From: Amaurobius ferox
Taxonomy: Eukaryota; Arthropoda; Arachnida; Araneae; Amaurobiidae
Assembly: GCA_951213105.1 (NCBI GenBank)
Contig: OX578146.1
Location: 53,028,775 to 53,092,774, forward strand
Direction: 5' to 3'
DNA length: 64,000 nt
This document shows positions 37,301 through 52,300 of this stretch, in pieces. Position 1 is the stretch's first letter; each line of letters begins with the position of its first letter. A model generated the notes under the pieces. The model made no database searches. It worked only from the letters and a program-made list of their open reading frames with translations, and was not told the DNA's origin. The position numbers were made by a program, and so were the translations under genes.

Positions 37301-40300
37301 CATCCAATTTCACTGATTAGATGATACATAGCAATGCATGCAGAAATAAAGCTGTTTCTGCATGCAATGTCATTATTAACGTATGTGTGGACAATTTTCC
37401 ATACTCTGTAAACATTCCAATTTTTTTTTTTTTTTTTTTGTTATGTACATTTTAATTTGAATATGTTGAAATAATGGGATTAAATCACATAGATATTTAT
37501 CTAGATAAATTTATGTAGTGTCTACTAGAGAAAAGCAAAATTTTATCTATAATTGATGAAATTTGGTCTCCAAATTTTTAATTTGATGATTACTTAAAAA
37601 AAAAAAAAATGGCAAGGTTTGAAAAATTTGGCTGTTTTCAAAAACCTTTCCTCTTTATAACAAAATGCATACAAAAACTTTCAAAATTTAAATCATTTAA
37701 AAAGATATATAAACATTTAAAAACTTAAACTTTCTTTTTAATAACTTAAAAAATGTTAAGTTTCTAAAAAGAAAACAAGGAATTTTCAAATGTAAATTTA
37801 AAAAAAGTAAAAAAAAATTTAAAAAATGAAGTTATCAAAAAGTAAACAATAGCTTTTCAAAATTTAAATTCATGAAAAGTAAATGAAATATTTTAAAAAT
37901 TTAAATTATTGAAAAGTAAGCAAAAATTTTAAAAATTTACATTATCAAAAACCAAACAAAATAATTTTTATTAAATTTAAATAATGAGTAAAAACATATT
38001 TTTGAAATTTGAATTATTAAAAAATAAACAAAACCTTTTTAAATTATTAATTTCGTGCATTTTCACCTATTTCCAACATTTTATGTTTTATTATTATCTA
38101 TCATGCATTTTAATATGCTTCTTTAACAGCCATATTGTTTCTTATCAACTGAAAGAGATCATGTTAAAATAGTGGCAGTTTTTAAAGTGTGTCAATGGAG
38201 ATCAGTAAGCTACATACGTACCATAACAATTTATCTGACAAAAGAATAAATAACAAAGAATCAACTCTTATAAATTAATAAATGACAAATAAAAAATTGA
38301 CAAATGATAAATAATCAATTCTTTAACTTTCAGTATCTATTTTTAATATTTCACAATAGATTTTAAAATTACATATAAAGTTTTAGCATTAACTCACTCC
38401 CTCTGATTATTGTGATTATTCTATCTCTCAACTATGATAACAATGCCTGGAGTTTCACTCCTTTTACAAAATTCACTAACTATTTGCATTTACTATCTAT
38501 TTTTACTGTAAAAGTAGATAATAATATGTTAAAAAGTTAAGTTATAAAGCATTGCCAGAACTAAAGAAACTCCACTTAATTTCTTTAGATAATGAATAAC
38601 ATGGTTTGAAATACTAAATATTATAAAACATATATTTACAAGATATTGGATCTATGGTGAGATCTATAATATATATATTTTTTTTACTTTATGCAAAAGG
38701 CTAGTTTAAAGCAAAAAATATAGGGTAATACAGGGTAATCAAAAAGTCACATTAGATTTTAAAATTATATAATGTGCCAAGAAATTGAATAGCAGTCTTT
38801 TCAGTAAGATAGCACTAATATACCCTCAAAAGTATATTAGAAATATTGTCTGCAGTTAATGTCAAATAAAAATTACACTCCTCTTTATTTACCAACTAAA
38901 GGACCCCTAGAATGAATGATTTTTTTTTCTTTTGAGCAATATTTCTCTATCCATTTATATGAGAACGCCTTTGAAAAGTTTCATAAGAAATACTTATGGT
39001 CTAAAATGCTTAACACTTCAATAATTATGAGGTTAGTAAAATGTTTTCAAGGAAATGGATCTGCTGCAGATAAAGTGAGAACAATGCAGACCTTCCATTT
39101 TAAATTAAGATAAATTTTCTGAAATAGAGACTGTGTTACAGAAACTCTTTAATGATCTTTTCTGAAACTCTTTAATGACACCCATTAGAATGGGTAAAAA
39201 AATATTGCTCTAAAATAATTCTTTCACTCTGGGAAAACACTATATTCTTCAATTAATAAAAAATAGGTCTGCAATTATCCTCTGAGGTTTAAAATCAACA
39301 GACAAAATTTCTGATATATTTTTTAGGGTATATTAATACTATCTAATTGAAATAATCGGAGGTGGCTCTAGCTCAATGGAACTGAAATGGTTTTACATGA
39401 ATAACATTTTGTAAATTAAAACTCCAGTGCAGTTTGAAAAGTTTATTCAATTTTTTTAGACTCATTTGTTTTGTTTACTAATTTTAAAAGTGCTACAAAT
39501 TACTAGCTAACTGTTTATAGCTAGATTTTAGTTTTCATCCAGTTTTCACCTGGATACTCTAACTATAAACTTTACATTAAAATATCAAATTATTTTACTA
39601 ATTTGTTTTGCAGTATATAAATTAAACTTATACAATATATTTGATGAGATTTTACATTTATATTAATCTATAAACTTGCTGACGTACTTGAATATGTATA
39701 TTTCCATCTATTCTGTTCAAACCTCACCAATCATTAAACATTCTTTCAATCTCCAAATTCATTAACTAACTAATATTAAATTTTTTTAAACAAAATATCT
39801 CATGCTTATGCAACAATATTTCAACAAGGAGTAAGTAAACAGATTGAGCTGTAACAATCATGGCATTATAAATATTACAGCTTTCCCACATATTGGAAAA
39901 CCAAGTTAAAATACTATATAAAAATTATAATCACTATACTTCAAAAACTAAGAGCTTGATCCAAAATCCAATTATATACACACGTAGGGATTTCAAAGAA
40001 CTACAAATTTTTGCTTATTGTTCCGAGTTAGCATTTTTAGTTTTTGAGATATAAGCATTACAAACTACGAAAATGGAAAATTTTGAATCTTCTTCAACTT
40101 GATAAGACGATTACTTGAAAACTATAAGAGTCTTCTTTTAAAAATAAATATAGATTTAGATACAAAATTACCTAATTTTGTCACTCATTATTTATATATA
40201 TATATCATTTATAGTTTTGAAGACATTTTGAGTGAAAGTAAGAAAATGAAAAAAAGTCTCGCTCAGACAGATACAACTTTTATATAAGACAGATCCTATA

Positions 40301-43300
40301 AGACAGATACTTTTTTCAAAAAAAAAAAAAAAAAAAAGTTTAAAATATTGAAATTATTTTTATATATTCATTATCAGGACCCAATTTCCAGCAAAACAAG
40401 AATCTTTTTTATATTTTTATTTATTAGGTTAGGAGACATTTTTGTAATGCTCTGATTTCTTTTACAGAAACCTTAAGTATAGATGCTATTCACATCAAAA
40501 ATTCTATTACAGTACAGGATCTATTATCCGAAATGCTTGGGACTTCAGGCATTCTGGATAAGGGGTTTTTCCGTAATTCAGAACACTTTTTCTAAAAATT
40601 ACTGGAATGCTCTCAAATGTCGTTATAGAAAATTATAATTCATTTTAAAAACATAAATGTATTAAATAAAGCTTTTTTACAATCTATATGAAAAATATAT
40701 TTGGTTAACTAAAATGCGAACAGTTGAAGTGAGAAAAATGTAGATTTCAACGCATTATTTTATAATACAGTACAACCTCTAATCTCCGGACATCCCAAAT
40801 CCGGAAACCTCTAAATTCTGGATGTTTTCCAAATTTTCAATTTTTTTTTTCCTCGGACTGACAAAGTCACGGATTTCAAACAACAGGGTAAGATTATTTA
40901 TATGGAATCATATTTTATAAACAAATACCATATTTTCAGGTCGATTTTCCGAACCCCAAAATGGAACAAAAGTTTAGATGGGACGGCTGTAGATTGGCTC
41001 GTGGTTGGAGCGTGAATTGCATTGTTGGCGTTAATCCCTCCTCCCCCTTATTCAAGTCACAACTCCCGATGAATTATTTCGCGTAAAATATACATCGTTA
41101 TTTAAATACTGAATTTTTATTATCAAAATTTCCTTTTCTCATTATTGGAAAATACATTTCTCTGAAACAAAGTAATTTTTAATATTAAACACTTTAAAAC
41201 GTTATCGTAACATTTTATCACATATTGTTCAATTAAATCTAAAAATCCCGAGAATTCATATTAACACTCACGGAAATTTCTTTTGTTCACTTCGTAGTAA
41301 GAATCCCATTCTTCAATGTATTCTGTTTTGTCTCCAGAATCTCCCCCTCACCCCTCCTGATATCTGACAAGTTTTTCATTCTTGTCAGACGTGTCAGCTT
41401 GAAATCGACTGTATATTTTGTCTTTTTTGTTTAGAAAGCCATATTTACATGCTATAAATAGCAAATAAATAACTAAATAATATGGTATCGCACAGAATCA
41501 GCAAGAAGGTCATTAACACACAGACTTCTTAAAGGGGTCGGCTGCGTTTACGATTACGAAATAAGCAAATTCCAATTCCCTTCTTCGCTTTCCCTGCCCC
41601 ACCACGTCTGGGTGCAGCTGCAGCCTAGTAATAACTCATCGTGATTTAGAAAAATCATTGAGAGGAGAGATATTGTTTTTTTTTGGAAAAGATATTTATT
41701 TTATCTACTACGATATTTTTACATATTTGACTATTACTAATAAAGTTTTTACTTTTTTCAGAGTCATCAGCCTTTTTAAACATAACATTATATCTAGAAA
41801 ATAAATAAAACTTCAGTTCTTATTTTTTGTTCCTCGTTCGTATTAGCAAAAACGGTTTAAACACATTTACACCTTTAAATATATTGTCAAAAGTGCTAAT
41901 CCTCGATCTTTATTACATCTTGGCACTTCATTAAATCTTCCGGCACTGCATTAAATCTCGACAAAGCTGATATAACGGAAGTTCTGCACTGTGATGATGA
42001 TGCGCCAATAGTAAATAAATTGAGTGATGGCGAAATTCGTGATATATTAGAAAAAAAAGATCAAAGTAGCGATGATAAATGTGGAGAAGAAAAAATACCC
42101 ATTGATAATCTTATGCAAATAATCAATCATGCAATTAAAGGCCTTGAACAAAGAAGCTTTATAACAGAGCAGAAATAATGTCCATCTACAGGATAAAGAA
42201 AACTGCTTTCCCATAAACCAAAATTAATGAAATAACAAATGTTAATTCAAATATTTAAACGAAATGATAAAATGTAATTTTATCATTTCGTTTCGTTCAC
42301 ATATTCTAAATTATTGTGTATATTTTTTCTTAGAAATTTCTTTGCTCTATTTTTTAGATTAAATAATATGTTTTAATTGATTAACTTAACTTTTGTCATT
42401 ATTTTTACTAAAAATAGTGCTTTATAGTGTATTTAGTTAATATTAAATCTGAATTTTATTCAAATTCTATAATCCGGAAAAATCGGAAATCCGGAATCGG
42501 CAAAGTCCAGACGAGTCCGGATTTTCGAGGTTGTATTATTAATATTGCTAATTAAGGCAAAAAATCATTTCGCGGGATTTTAAACAAAAAACCGCTATTT
42601 GGCGCAATTTTTGACAAATAATTGAGTGTTGGTGCAGAATTTGGCATTATTTTGCCGCATTCCGGTTTTGGGAGAGTCCGGATATTAGAACGCCGGATAA
42701 GAGGTCGCGTACTGTATTTCAATTTCTTGGAACATTATGTGAACTCAAAATTTGATGTGCACAACTTATTGATCATGCTGTAGATAGATTATTTAAAAGA
42801 TACTTTTTAAATTTTATTTGCTCCTCCATGATAATGGTTATGGCAATTTTAATAAACTTAAAGAGCATTGAAATATTCTAATTTTTGTCATTACTTACAA
42901 ACTAAGACGCTTTCAAGATTTATTAACAACATTACTTGAACTTACTTGATAATTCACCCACTTTGTAATAAGCTAAAGCAATTAATTTTAAATTCATAGT
43001 ATTTTTGCTTAGTAAACAAAACTTTTTATGCTAAACTCATGCTATCACTCATGCTTTTTGGAAAGTTAGACCTGAAAAATTATGCATAGTAAAGTGCCAA
43101 TCACTCACTACTCCATACATATATGGTGCATTGTAAGGAAAGTGAAAGTGATGATGAGTATATTGAAATTAAATAGTGATAATTATAACATATTTACATT
43201 AAGTATGTTTTGAAAGCAAACTTCATTCACTTACAAGGAATGACAAAAGAGCAAGGAAGATAGTTACACCGCTTGAAACACTAGGAAGAATAACATGAGA

Positions 43301-46300
43301 GCATTCTTGTACAAGTCCCCTGGTTGCACATGTTTGCAACTTTTCACTGTCAAACAGTTTCAGAGAAGAAGCTAAAAAGTCAATTGAAAAAGTTGTAGTC
43401 AAAACAAAGACTTCGTAACGATCTTTCTAAGAATAGAATTCTGAGAAAAAATGAAGCAATGTAGTAATGCACAAATTAGTACACAACACAGCAAACAACT
43501 GTTTTGAGGATACATTTGATCCTCTTTGTCAGTATTAAATAGATAAACAAACCCAAAGTTAAAAAAATGAGATGGGCCCATTTCAACCTTTTCACTTCGG
43601 GTTTGTTAGTCAGCTTAGCACTGATGAAAAGGATCCAACACAAATCCTTGAATATATACTGCATTTTATACTGATTACATATCTTAATTTATTATACTTT
43701 GTATAAAGTGTTTTTATTTAATAGAATACTAGTAGGCTTCATCCTTGCTGAGTATTCTTGCCAAGTAATGTTTATATGCATGAATAAAAAAATCTTATGT
43801 GAGCAGCATATGCCTTACATAATGCAGTGGCTTTACTTTTTTTACAACAAAATAATGGCATACAAGATCCATGACATAATGTTTTTGACATTGAATTAAT
43901 ATCATGTAAATTTCATTCAGTGGCGTTAAATAAAAATCATTTGATTTTTTACTTAACGCCACTGAGGAAGGGTATGATGATACCCGAAAGCGCTCTGGCT
44001 TTTAAATTATATGTATGTCTGATGGATGTTTTAATAAAATGGCATTTAAAATCTGACGATTTGTCATTCAATTATTACTTAAATTGTTTTGAAGATATGA
44101 CGTCTTGCCGCCATTAGTAGTATACTTACACATTAAAAAGAAATTTAAAAAAATGGAGAAAAAGGCAGGTCATAGTTTTGAATGTGAAATGTCTGTTAAT
44201 AAGGAATACAACCTCTTCTCACACTGATGCAGACTTAGCAATGACGATTCATGCTACCGATTAAGGGCTCAATGAGGTTGGAAGACAGTAATCACCACGC
44301 TTGTGTATATGACTCTCCTCTGAGACTGTTTTCATTTTAAAGTATCACAAGACAAGGGTCAATTCTTACTTATTAAAATAAACATTAAAAATATATCATC
44401 AAAATTTGTGGTGTTCAAACTTATTTTTATATTTCACACATTTTTTCATTCCTTTCTAATTCATTTTGACATGTGATAGTTATTTGCCTAAAATGTTACA
44501 CAGACTGGATTACTATCCGGCCAGCCACTAAGTTGCTCTATGTCTTCAGATGAGTCGGTCGGCCTGGGCTTTCGACAGACTGGATTACACAGTACAGAAT
44601 GTGAAAAAACATTTAAATTAATGTTAAAATTAAAAGGCACACTTCAATCAATAGAAATACGCATATAAAATGATTTAGTCTATTACAGTAAATGTAGCTC
44701 AGTGCAGCCGAATGGTCACAAATGCTATTTGAGAGGCATACCAAACCGTTGCATCACAAATTAACGGAAGTTTACTGTATTTCAGAAACATCTTATTATA
44801 TGAAAATTATTTTAATAAAATGAAGGTGAAAACAGATTATGACAATTACCAACAGAAGCAAGAATTCTATCAGCAAAATTGTATAAGGCCCAAATATTGG
44901 GAGCCCAGTAAGAATGGGTTAAGCCTCGCTTGACAGGAAACAATCGAGTTAAAACTTGCTTCACTTGGCCCTAGAAAGCAACAAAAAGGCATTAGAAAAA
45001 CAGCCTTTACTATTAATTTTGATTAAAAACATTTGTAATACACCACTACATTAGCAATACAATTGATTTTTTTACATATTTCATATCTATTTTGCTCTAA
45101 AAACTCTTCAATGTAACATTACATAACAAAATTTGATATCATTGTTATTGCATATTGTATATTGTAATAAAATTAAGACCAGGTTTGAGTAAAAGATATA
45201 TGCTTATGAATTAATACTTCTATGAATTTTTACTAGAGAAAACCAACTGGACAGAATTGAAAAATAAATAAACATTTTAACAAAAATCACTTTAAAATAT
45301 ATTGTAATCATTCGACCTACCAATTGTATAAAAATGAAAAATTCATTTTTTATAATTCAACATATATATGAACAAAGCATAAGTGCGATCATTGTTTCAC
45401 ATGGAACAATTTAATTTTAAAACTAGAGCAACAATAATACATGGCTAAGAATTATGAGCTGATCAATTTTGTACTTCATTACTATTTCTGTGACACATAG
45501 TATTATGTATAAAAAAAATTTCCAAAAAAAAATTTCTATATGAAACTTTTAATGGAGAAGCATGTTTCAAGTATAACAGAATAATTTTTTTGAGAAGTGA
45601 CAATTTCACATGCCAAAATTGCTTACTGGTTATTCTTCTAATCAAACTATTGAAAAAGTAAGGCTAATTGATTTTTAGCTTAAAATGTCTGAAAATATTG
45701 AAAATAAAGCAATATACAGTGATTGGAGAGATTGTTTTACGAGGCATGTTTTTTATGTAAGTACCGTTTTGCGATTCCGCCGCCGCAGCGCTACGGTCGG
45801 CGTTCCGCGCATGCGCGCTGGTTACCTACATATCTTGTCTACGCACTGACGCCATTACAGTCTGATTCTTCATTGTATACGTTGTTTACTGAGTGTTTAA
45901 GATGCCTCCGACAATCGTGAGTCCCGCCGATTGTGAAGTACGGGCTGTTATACGATTTCTTAGTGCTAAAGGCGTAAAACCGATCGATATTCATCGTGAG
46001 ATCTGTGAAGTTTACGGACAAAACATTATGAGTGATGGAATGGTAAGGAAATGGGTGAGAGCATTTAAAGATGGCCGCACAAATGTGCATGATGAAGAAC
46101 GGAGTGGGCGTCCTTCGGTCTTTAATGAAGATTTGGTGCAGAAAGTGGAAGAAAAGGTGAGAGAAAACAGACGCTTTACAATTTCATCAATGTGCGACTG
46201 GTTTCCTCAATATTCTCGTTGTGTTTTGTATCGCATTGTGACCGAGAACTTGAATTACCGGAAATTGTGTTCACGTTGGGTTCCAAAAATGTTGACGGAT

Positions 46301-49300
46301 TTGCACAAAACCCAACGTTTAGGCAGTGCATTGACTTTCCTTGAGCAGTACCACAATGAAGGTGAAGATTTTTTAGACCAAATTGTTACTGGTGACGAAA
46401 CATGGGTGGCCTACGTCACACCAGAATCAAAACAACAATCCATGGAATGGCGACATTCATCATCACCCAAAAGAGTGAAGTTTAAGCAAACAATTTCTGC
46501 CCGGAAAATCATGTGCACAGTTTTTTGCGACAAAAAAGGAGTATTGCTAGTGGAGTTTCTGCCTCGTAATGAGACAATCAATGCAGCGTCTTATTGTGAG
46601 ACATTGAACAATCTGCGTCGTGCAATCTAGAACAAAAGACGTGGCAAGTTGAGTAAGGGTATCGTTTTGCTGCATGACAATGCCCGTCCACATGTGGCTA
46701 ATCGGACCAAAGATCTCATCAAATCTTTTAAATGGGAAACTCTAGATCATCCTCCATACAGCCCTGATCTGGCGCCCAGCGACTACCATTTGTTCCTGCA
46801 CTTGAAGAAACACCTGGGTGGTCAGCGTCTTCAAGACGATAACAAAGTCAAAACAGTTGTGATACAGTGGTTAACAAGTCAGGCGGCAGAATTTTATGAG
46901 GAGGGTATTCAAAAACTGGTGCCACGTTATGACAAGTGCCTCAATATTCACGGAAATTATGTAGAAAAGTAGATTAAGGTACAGGCTTTCATGTAGAAAT
47001 AAAATTATTGCGATATCTTTGCACGTCTTTTTTTAATTCCAAAACGGTACTTACTTAAAAAACATGCCTCGTACATACCACAATTTCCATGTAAATAGAC
47101 CTATAAAATGAGCATCCTTCATATACTTAAATTTGAAATGGATTTGATATGCAGAATTTTTATGAAGTATGTAGGTGTCACATTAGTGACCACTAGACCT
47201 TTCACCCATGCGAAGTGTGGGTGCAAATGGTTAGTTGTGCACATATGTTGAATTAAGAATTGAATGGGTAGGGTTGGTGGGGGAGTAAAGTAGGCATAAA
47301 ATGGAGCATTTTTTTTATTTTGAGCTGAATTTCAAAAAAAAGAAAGTAACAAAATGCACAACATTTTTTCATAACATATACATTTGAGTCTTCTGGGGGA
47401 AGATAAAATAGTTGCACATTCAAAATATATTATATATTTAATACTTTAGTTAGTGCCTAATTAGCTGCTACTTTGACCACCCACTTTACCACACTGGATA
47501 AAGTGGGTGAAATAAAGTGAATACACACATATCCAGGGTTGCCACTCTCCAGAGAATATGAAATTCCCTGACTTTTCCAGGTTTTCCAGACAAATTCCAG
47601 GTTTTTAAAAAACAGCGCGATAAACTATTCAGTTAACCTAGGCTTATACGTATACCTTTTCTTTGTGTTTTAACATAGATAATATAATATTATAATTGGG
47701 AATATAGTAATTGGAGTGTAAATATTAAAATGGAGTGCAAATATTATTATGATATTATCATATGCTAGAAATTTAAGTTAAATCAGATTAGATTATTCAC
47801 AGATTTTATTTATTTATAAAGTGATAAATAAATAATGCCCTCGATTATCCAAATTTATTTCCTAAAGTACCCTAACAAAGCTGTCAATTTTAATTATTGA
47901 TCAAGATCATCAATGTTTGGAAAAGCATATTTTTTAACACTTTTGGTTTAAAATTATCTTTGTATATGCTCTACTTTCTCTATGATTCGTCCGATGAATT
48001 GCAATTTTGAGTCTTTTCCCCAGCATATTCCACAGTAACCTATGTAACTAGCTTGACATCTGCTGTTTGGACTTCTACTAGTTTATTGGCTAGTATATTC
48101 CTCTTGTTTGATGTAATGTTAAGGGTAGATTTTTTTTTTCTATGTCTGTCATGCTTGTTTTCCCAATAGCAGTGTTGTAGCAGTGTTTTTCCAATAGCAG
48201 TGTTATAGCAGTGTTTTTCCAATAGCAGTGCTATAGTTGCTATAGTAATGTTTTTGCAATAGTAGTGTTACAGCAGTGTTCCAATAGCAGTGTTTTCCCA
48301 ATAGCTATGCAACTGTTTTCTCTATCAGGACTTTAATGTTCAAAATAACATGTTAATTTTGTATTTAAAGGTTTTTTAAAGATAATTTCAAAGTAAGAAA
48401 GCTTACACAACATTCAACAACTAATGCTAATAAAAAATAAAGATTCAACAGCAAATGCAAACATTTAATAGTTGATGCTACTTCATTAAATAAAGGAATG
48501 AGGGTCTATTACCAGGTAGATAAAAGGTCCAAATGATATCAAAATGGTTGAAAGGCCAACAGCAGCTAATTTCATAAAGTTGGAAAACGAAAACTCTAGT
48601 CCTAACAACAGATAAATATATTTCAAATAATTCAGAAAACTGAATGCAAATCTAATATTTGATACAAGTACATATATAAAAATAACAAATCTGAATCATA
48701 AATGAAAATTAAAACTAGTAAAAGTAAGTATGGAACAAAAGTAAATTTATTATATATATCTTGCATAATATATGTGTACTTGAAAAAATTGCTGAAGCAA
48801 TAGCGAAAAACAAGTAGTACGTTTCAATATTTAGAAATAGAACATTACAAACATGGCTTCCTTGCTATGCAAATAATTTGCAAAAGGAAAGTGGTGCGAT
48901 AGATCATAGAGGATCTATATCTCAGTCATCACTTTATATAATATGCTAGTCATATTTGATGACCAGCCAGACTGCTATTTTAAAAGGCTCTTAACTTGCA
49001 ACATCTTTCATGCAGTAGTTATCGTCTGCGTAGCTGCCTACATAGCAAACGGGTATGTCACTGCATGGGTGAATGCACTATTTACATATTATAAATATGT
49101 ATTATTGAAAATTGTACCCTTATAATAAGTGACCTTTGTACTTCATAATAACAAATAATTGCTGCACATGAGGTTGTTATATGTGAGCCCGGAAGTGTAT
49201 CAATTTGTGTAATAAAATAGATATATCTCATTTCAATAAGAATAAACAAAAGTAAAGTCACAGAAAAAATCATGTCCTGTCAATAACAGGTTTTTAAATT

Positions 49301-52300
49301 TTTGAAGGGAATTTCAAGCTGGGAAATAGTTTTCATTTTAAAAAAGTGAGAAAAGTGACTAACATTTGTAAAAAGATGACTGAAAAGTCATTTTACCTAC
49401 ATTTTTAGCAATTATTGTTGTAATATGCCATATACCTATGGTAATAAAGTCATTATTTAATATGACTAATTGGCTAAACAGATTTTAATTTTACCTGTGA
49501 CACTCTTCCTGAAGCAGTAGTTCTTCAAAAGAAATAGAAAATAGGCTGGAGCAATGTATAAGTAGATGTGCTTCAGGTTAAGCAGAACAGAAAACCAAAA
49601 TGCAGCCTGGACATATTTTTCCTGAAGGAAATATGAATGCATGCCTTCAATATAAAAAAAAGAGATCAATCATGCATAGATCATTGATTATGAAACACTT
49701 TCCTACTACAATGCAATTTTATTTAAACATCTTTAAAATGCGATACATTCAGCGGTAATATTTTTAAAATTATCACAATACTACAATAATTTATTATATT
49801 TGAAAACTTTATCGAAAAAAATGAACTTTATTCAAATGACGTCATTGAAATATAAATTGCCTGGCTCTCTATGAAAAAGCAGTAAAAATTTCATTCATAA
49901 GCATTTATTCTATTCCTTTCATTCATCACAATACTATAATAATTTATTTTACTTAAAAACTTACAACCATGGCGGTAAAAGTAATTTAACTCTGTGCTTA
50001 AAACTTCATTGAAAAAGACTGCTATAAAATTGTCTGTTCTCTGTCTAAAATCAATGACTGTTTCATTCACATCAACTATATTGCAGACTCCAGCACTAAA
50101 TAATTTTGCGTTAAAGAAATTCAGGAATTCTTATACAAGTCATCTTACAGCTTGATGTGTTTACAATCTCCATAAGTGAAAATTAGGCTTTGTTGTAGAA
50201 ATAATCAAAGTTTGATGATCATTTAAACTCAAATATATTGTAATTATGTTGTTTCAGAACATTGATGCACAGAAATTAATCATCAAAAATAAAGCTGTTT
50301 TAGGATGGATACAACACCAAATATAAATGAAAAAGAACTTTAAAAATCAAGATTTTGACATATGATGGATGCCATATTTTATTTTGAAGTGGGTCACATG
50401 ACGTCTTCATATAATAGTCACGTGATCTCTTCATATAATGGGTGTAATTATTCTTTTAATTTTTATTTAAAAAACTACTAAATATATTTTTCTGAAATTT
50501 TTTTTATATATTTTATGTGACAATTTGAATATTTCCTAAACTTTTGAAGCAATTTGTGAATTTTAAATTTGCTTAAAGAATGTTTGAAAGATTACGTCCC
50601 ATAGGGTTCAATGTATTTCATTTTTTCAGCTCGGGTTCAATCCAAAACTAATTGGGTGATATTATTAATTTATATTCCCATAGGTCCCACAGAACGTCTG
50701 AACAACATACTAAAATTTCATTTTGATAAAGTCATTTTTACAGCAGTTATCATGTTGACAGACAGACAGAATGAACAAAGTCATAAACACTTTTCAACTA
50801 TGTTATAAAGTGTTAAAAAAGGATACATGGAGTTTTAATAACAGATGAACAAAATTGATTATAATAATCTACTAAAATCTGAATATATCTTATTTTTAAA
50901 GAAAAGTTAAACAACATAATAAAGTTCAATTAAACTAGAACACAGTATACAGTTGTAGAGTAAAAAACATTACTGATGAATTTTACCTCAAAGATGAGAG
51001 CAATAGAAATGAAGAGTATTCCATTCAAGAATCCATTGTATTGAAAATGTATGTGGTCCACTAGGAGCAACCCTGGATTCCAAAGCAAAAGCATGGCAAG
51101 TATGACTTCCTTGCGAATCCATGGATCATCTTCTTTAGAACGACTATCTCTGACTAAGTTATAAATCCTAAATTGGAATAAAATTCTAAGATAAATCTTA
51201 AATTGGGAACAAAATGTTAATATAAATTCTTGGAACAAAATTCTAATACAAATCTTAAATTTGTACAAAATTCTAAAGAATTCAACAAGTGTGATAACAA
51301 ATGATACTACTATTATTTAAAAGAAAAAAAAGCTAATGTGGGCAGCACATGACTTCCCCTACATAAAATATCTTTACCTTTTTCACTATGAAATAATGGT
51401 GCACAACAGTGTTTCCAAAACTTATTTTTCTGGTGTCCCGGTTATTTTTATACTTCTCTTTCATGACCCACTAAAATTTGTATTGCCTACACTAGCCTAT
51501 CGGTAAAATAAAACAGATTTGAATGTCCATATATTACAGTTTTCATATATTATAGTAAAGAAGCATTTACTCTTACAAAAATGTAAAGAAATCAAAGTAA
51601 AACCAAATAATTTATTAATGAGAAGTGTGATGCTGTGTCTTGTTAACTAGAAAAATTCAGGTTTGATGGAGAAAAAGATGATAATTTTATTCTTAGATAC
51701 AGTTTGACTTCCAATCGGTTTCTATATTTAATTTTTAGGAAAACCAGGGTTGAAAAAACCTGCTTTACATTTATGGGTCATAAGAAAAGGCATTCGAAAT
51801 GTTATTACCTTTTCTGCTAAAGATGAAAGGACAGCCAAAAATCCATTAGTGATATTATGCCGAAGATATGTGAGACTGTGAAATGGGATGAAGCATGTTG
51901 TTCATCTCGATTAATTGAATTTTCTATTCAATAGTTCCGATTTAACATTATTAACTCTTATTTTAAAGTTTGGTGAAAAAAGGAAAACCCAAAAATGAAA
52001 CACTTAGGTTTTTGAGAGTTTTTTTAGGTGACCCGGTATATTATTTTCATGGATTGGTGCCGAGTTGTGACCCACCATCGGGGAAATGCTGCTATACAAG
52101 ATTAATGGCATATTTCTGACATTGGATTAACACCAAGTAATTAAAAATGGGGTGCTTTTGACAAGCTAGGGGAATGAATCCAAACAGAATGACTAATTCA
52201 TACTTATGTGCAAAATCCACGCCTCATTGAAATACTGTTAATAAATATCCCATGAAATAAATGACTACTGAAAAATTCTTGGGCATCAAAAAATAAAACT

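Larger units (their letters stand above)
40510..42714. mobile_element. Outer pogo/Tigger-like element, interrupted
   Basis: The ends CAGTACAGGATCTATTATCC (left) and the mirror of CAGTACGCGACCTCTTATCC (right, ending 42714) are flanked by TA (40508-40509, 42715-42716). A second element of the same type (40768-42536) sits inside. The remaining own sequence is short, about 260 bp on the left and 180 bp on the right. Confidence 0.65.
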
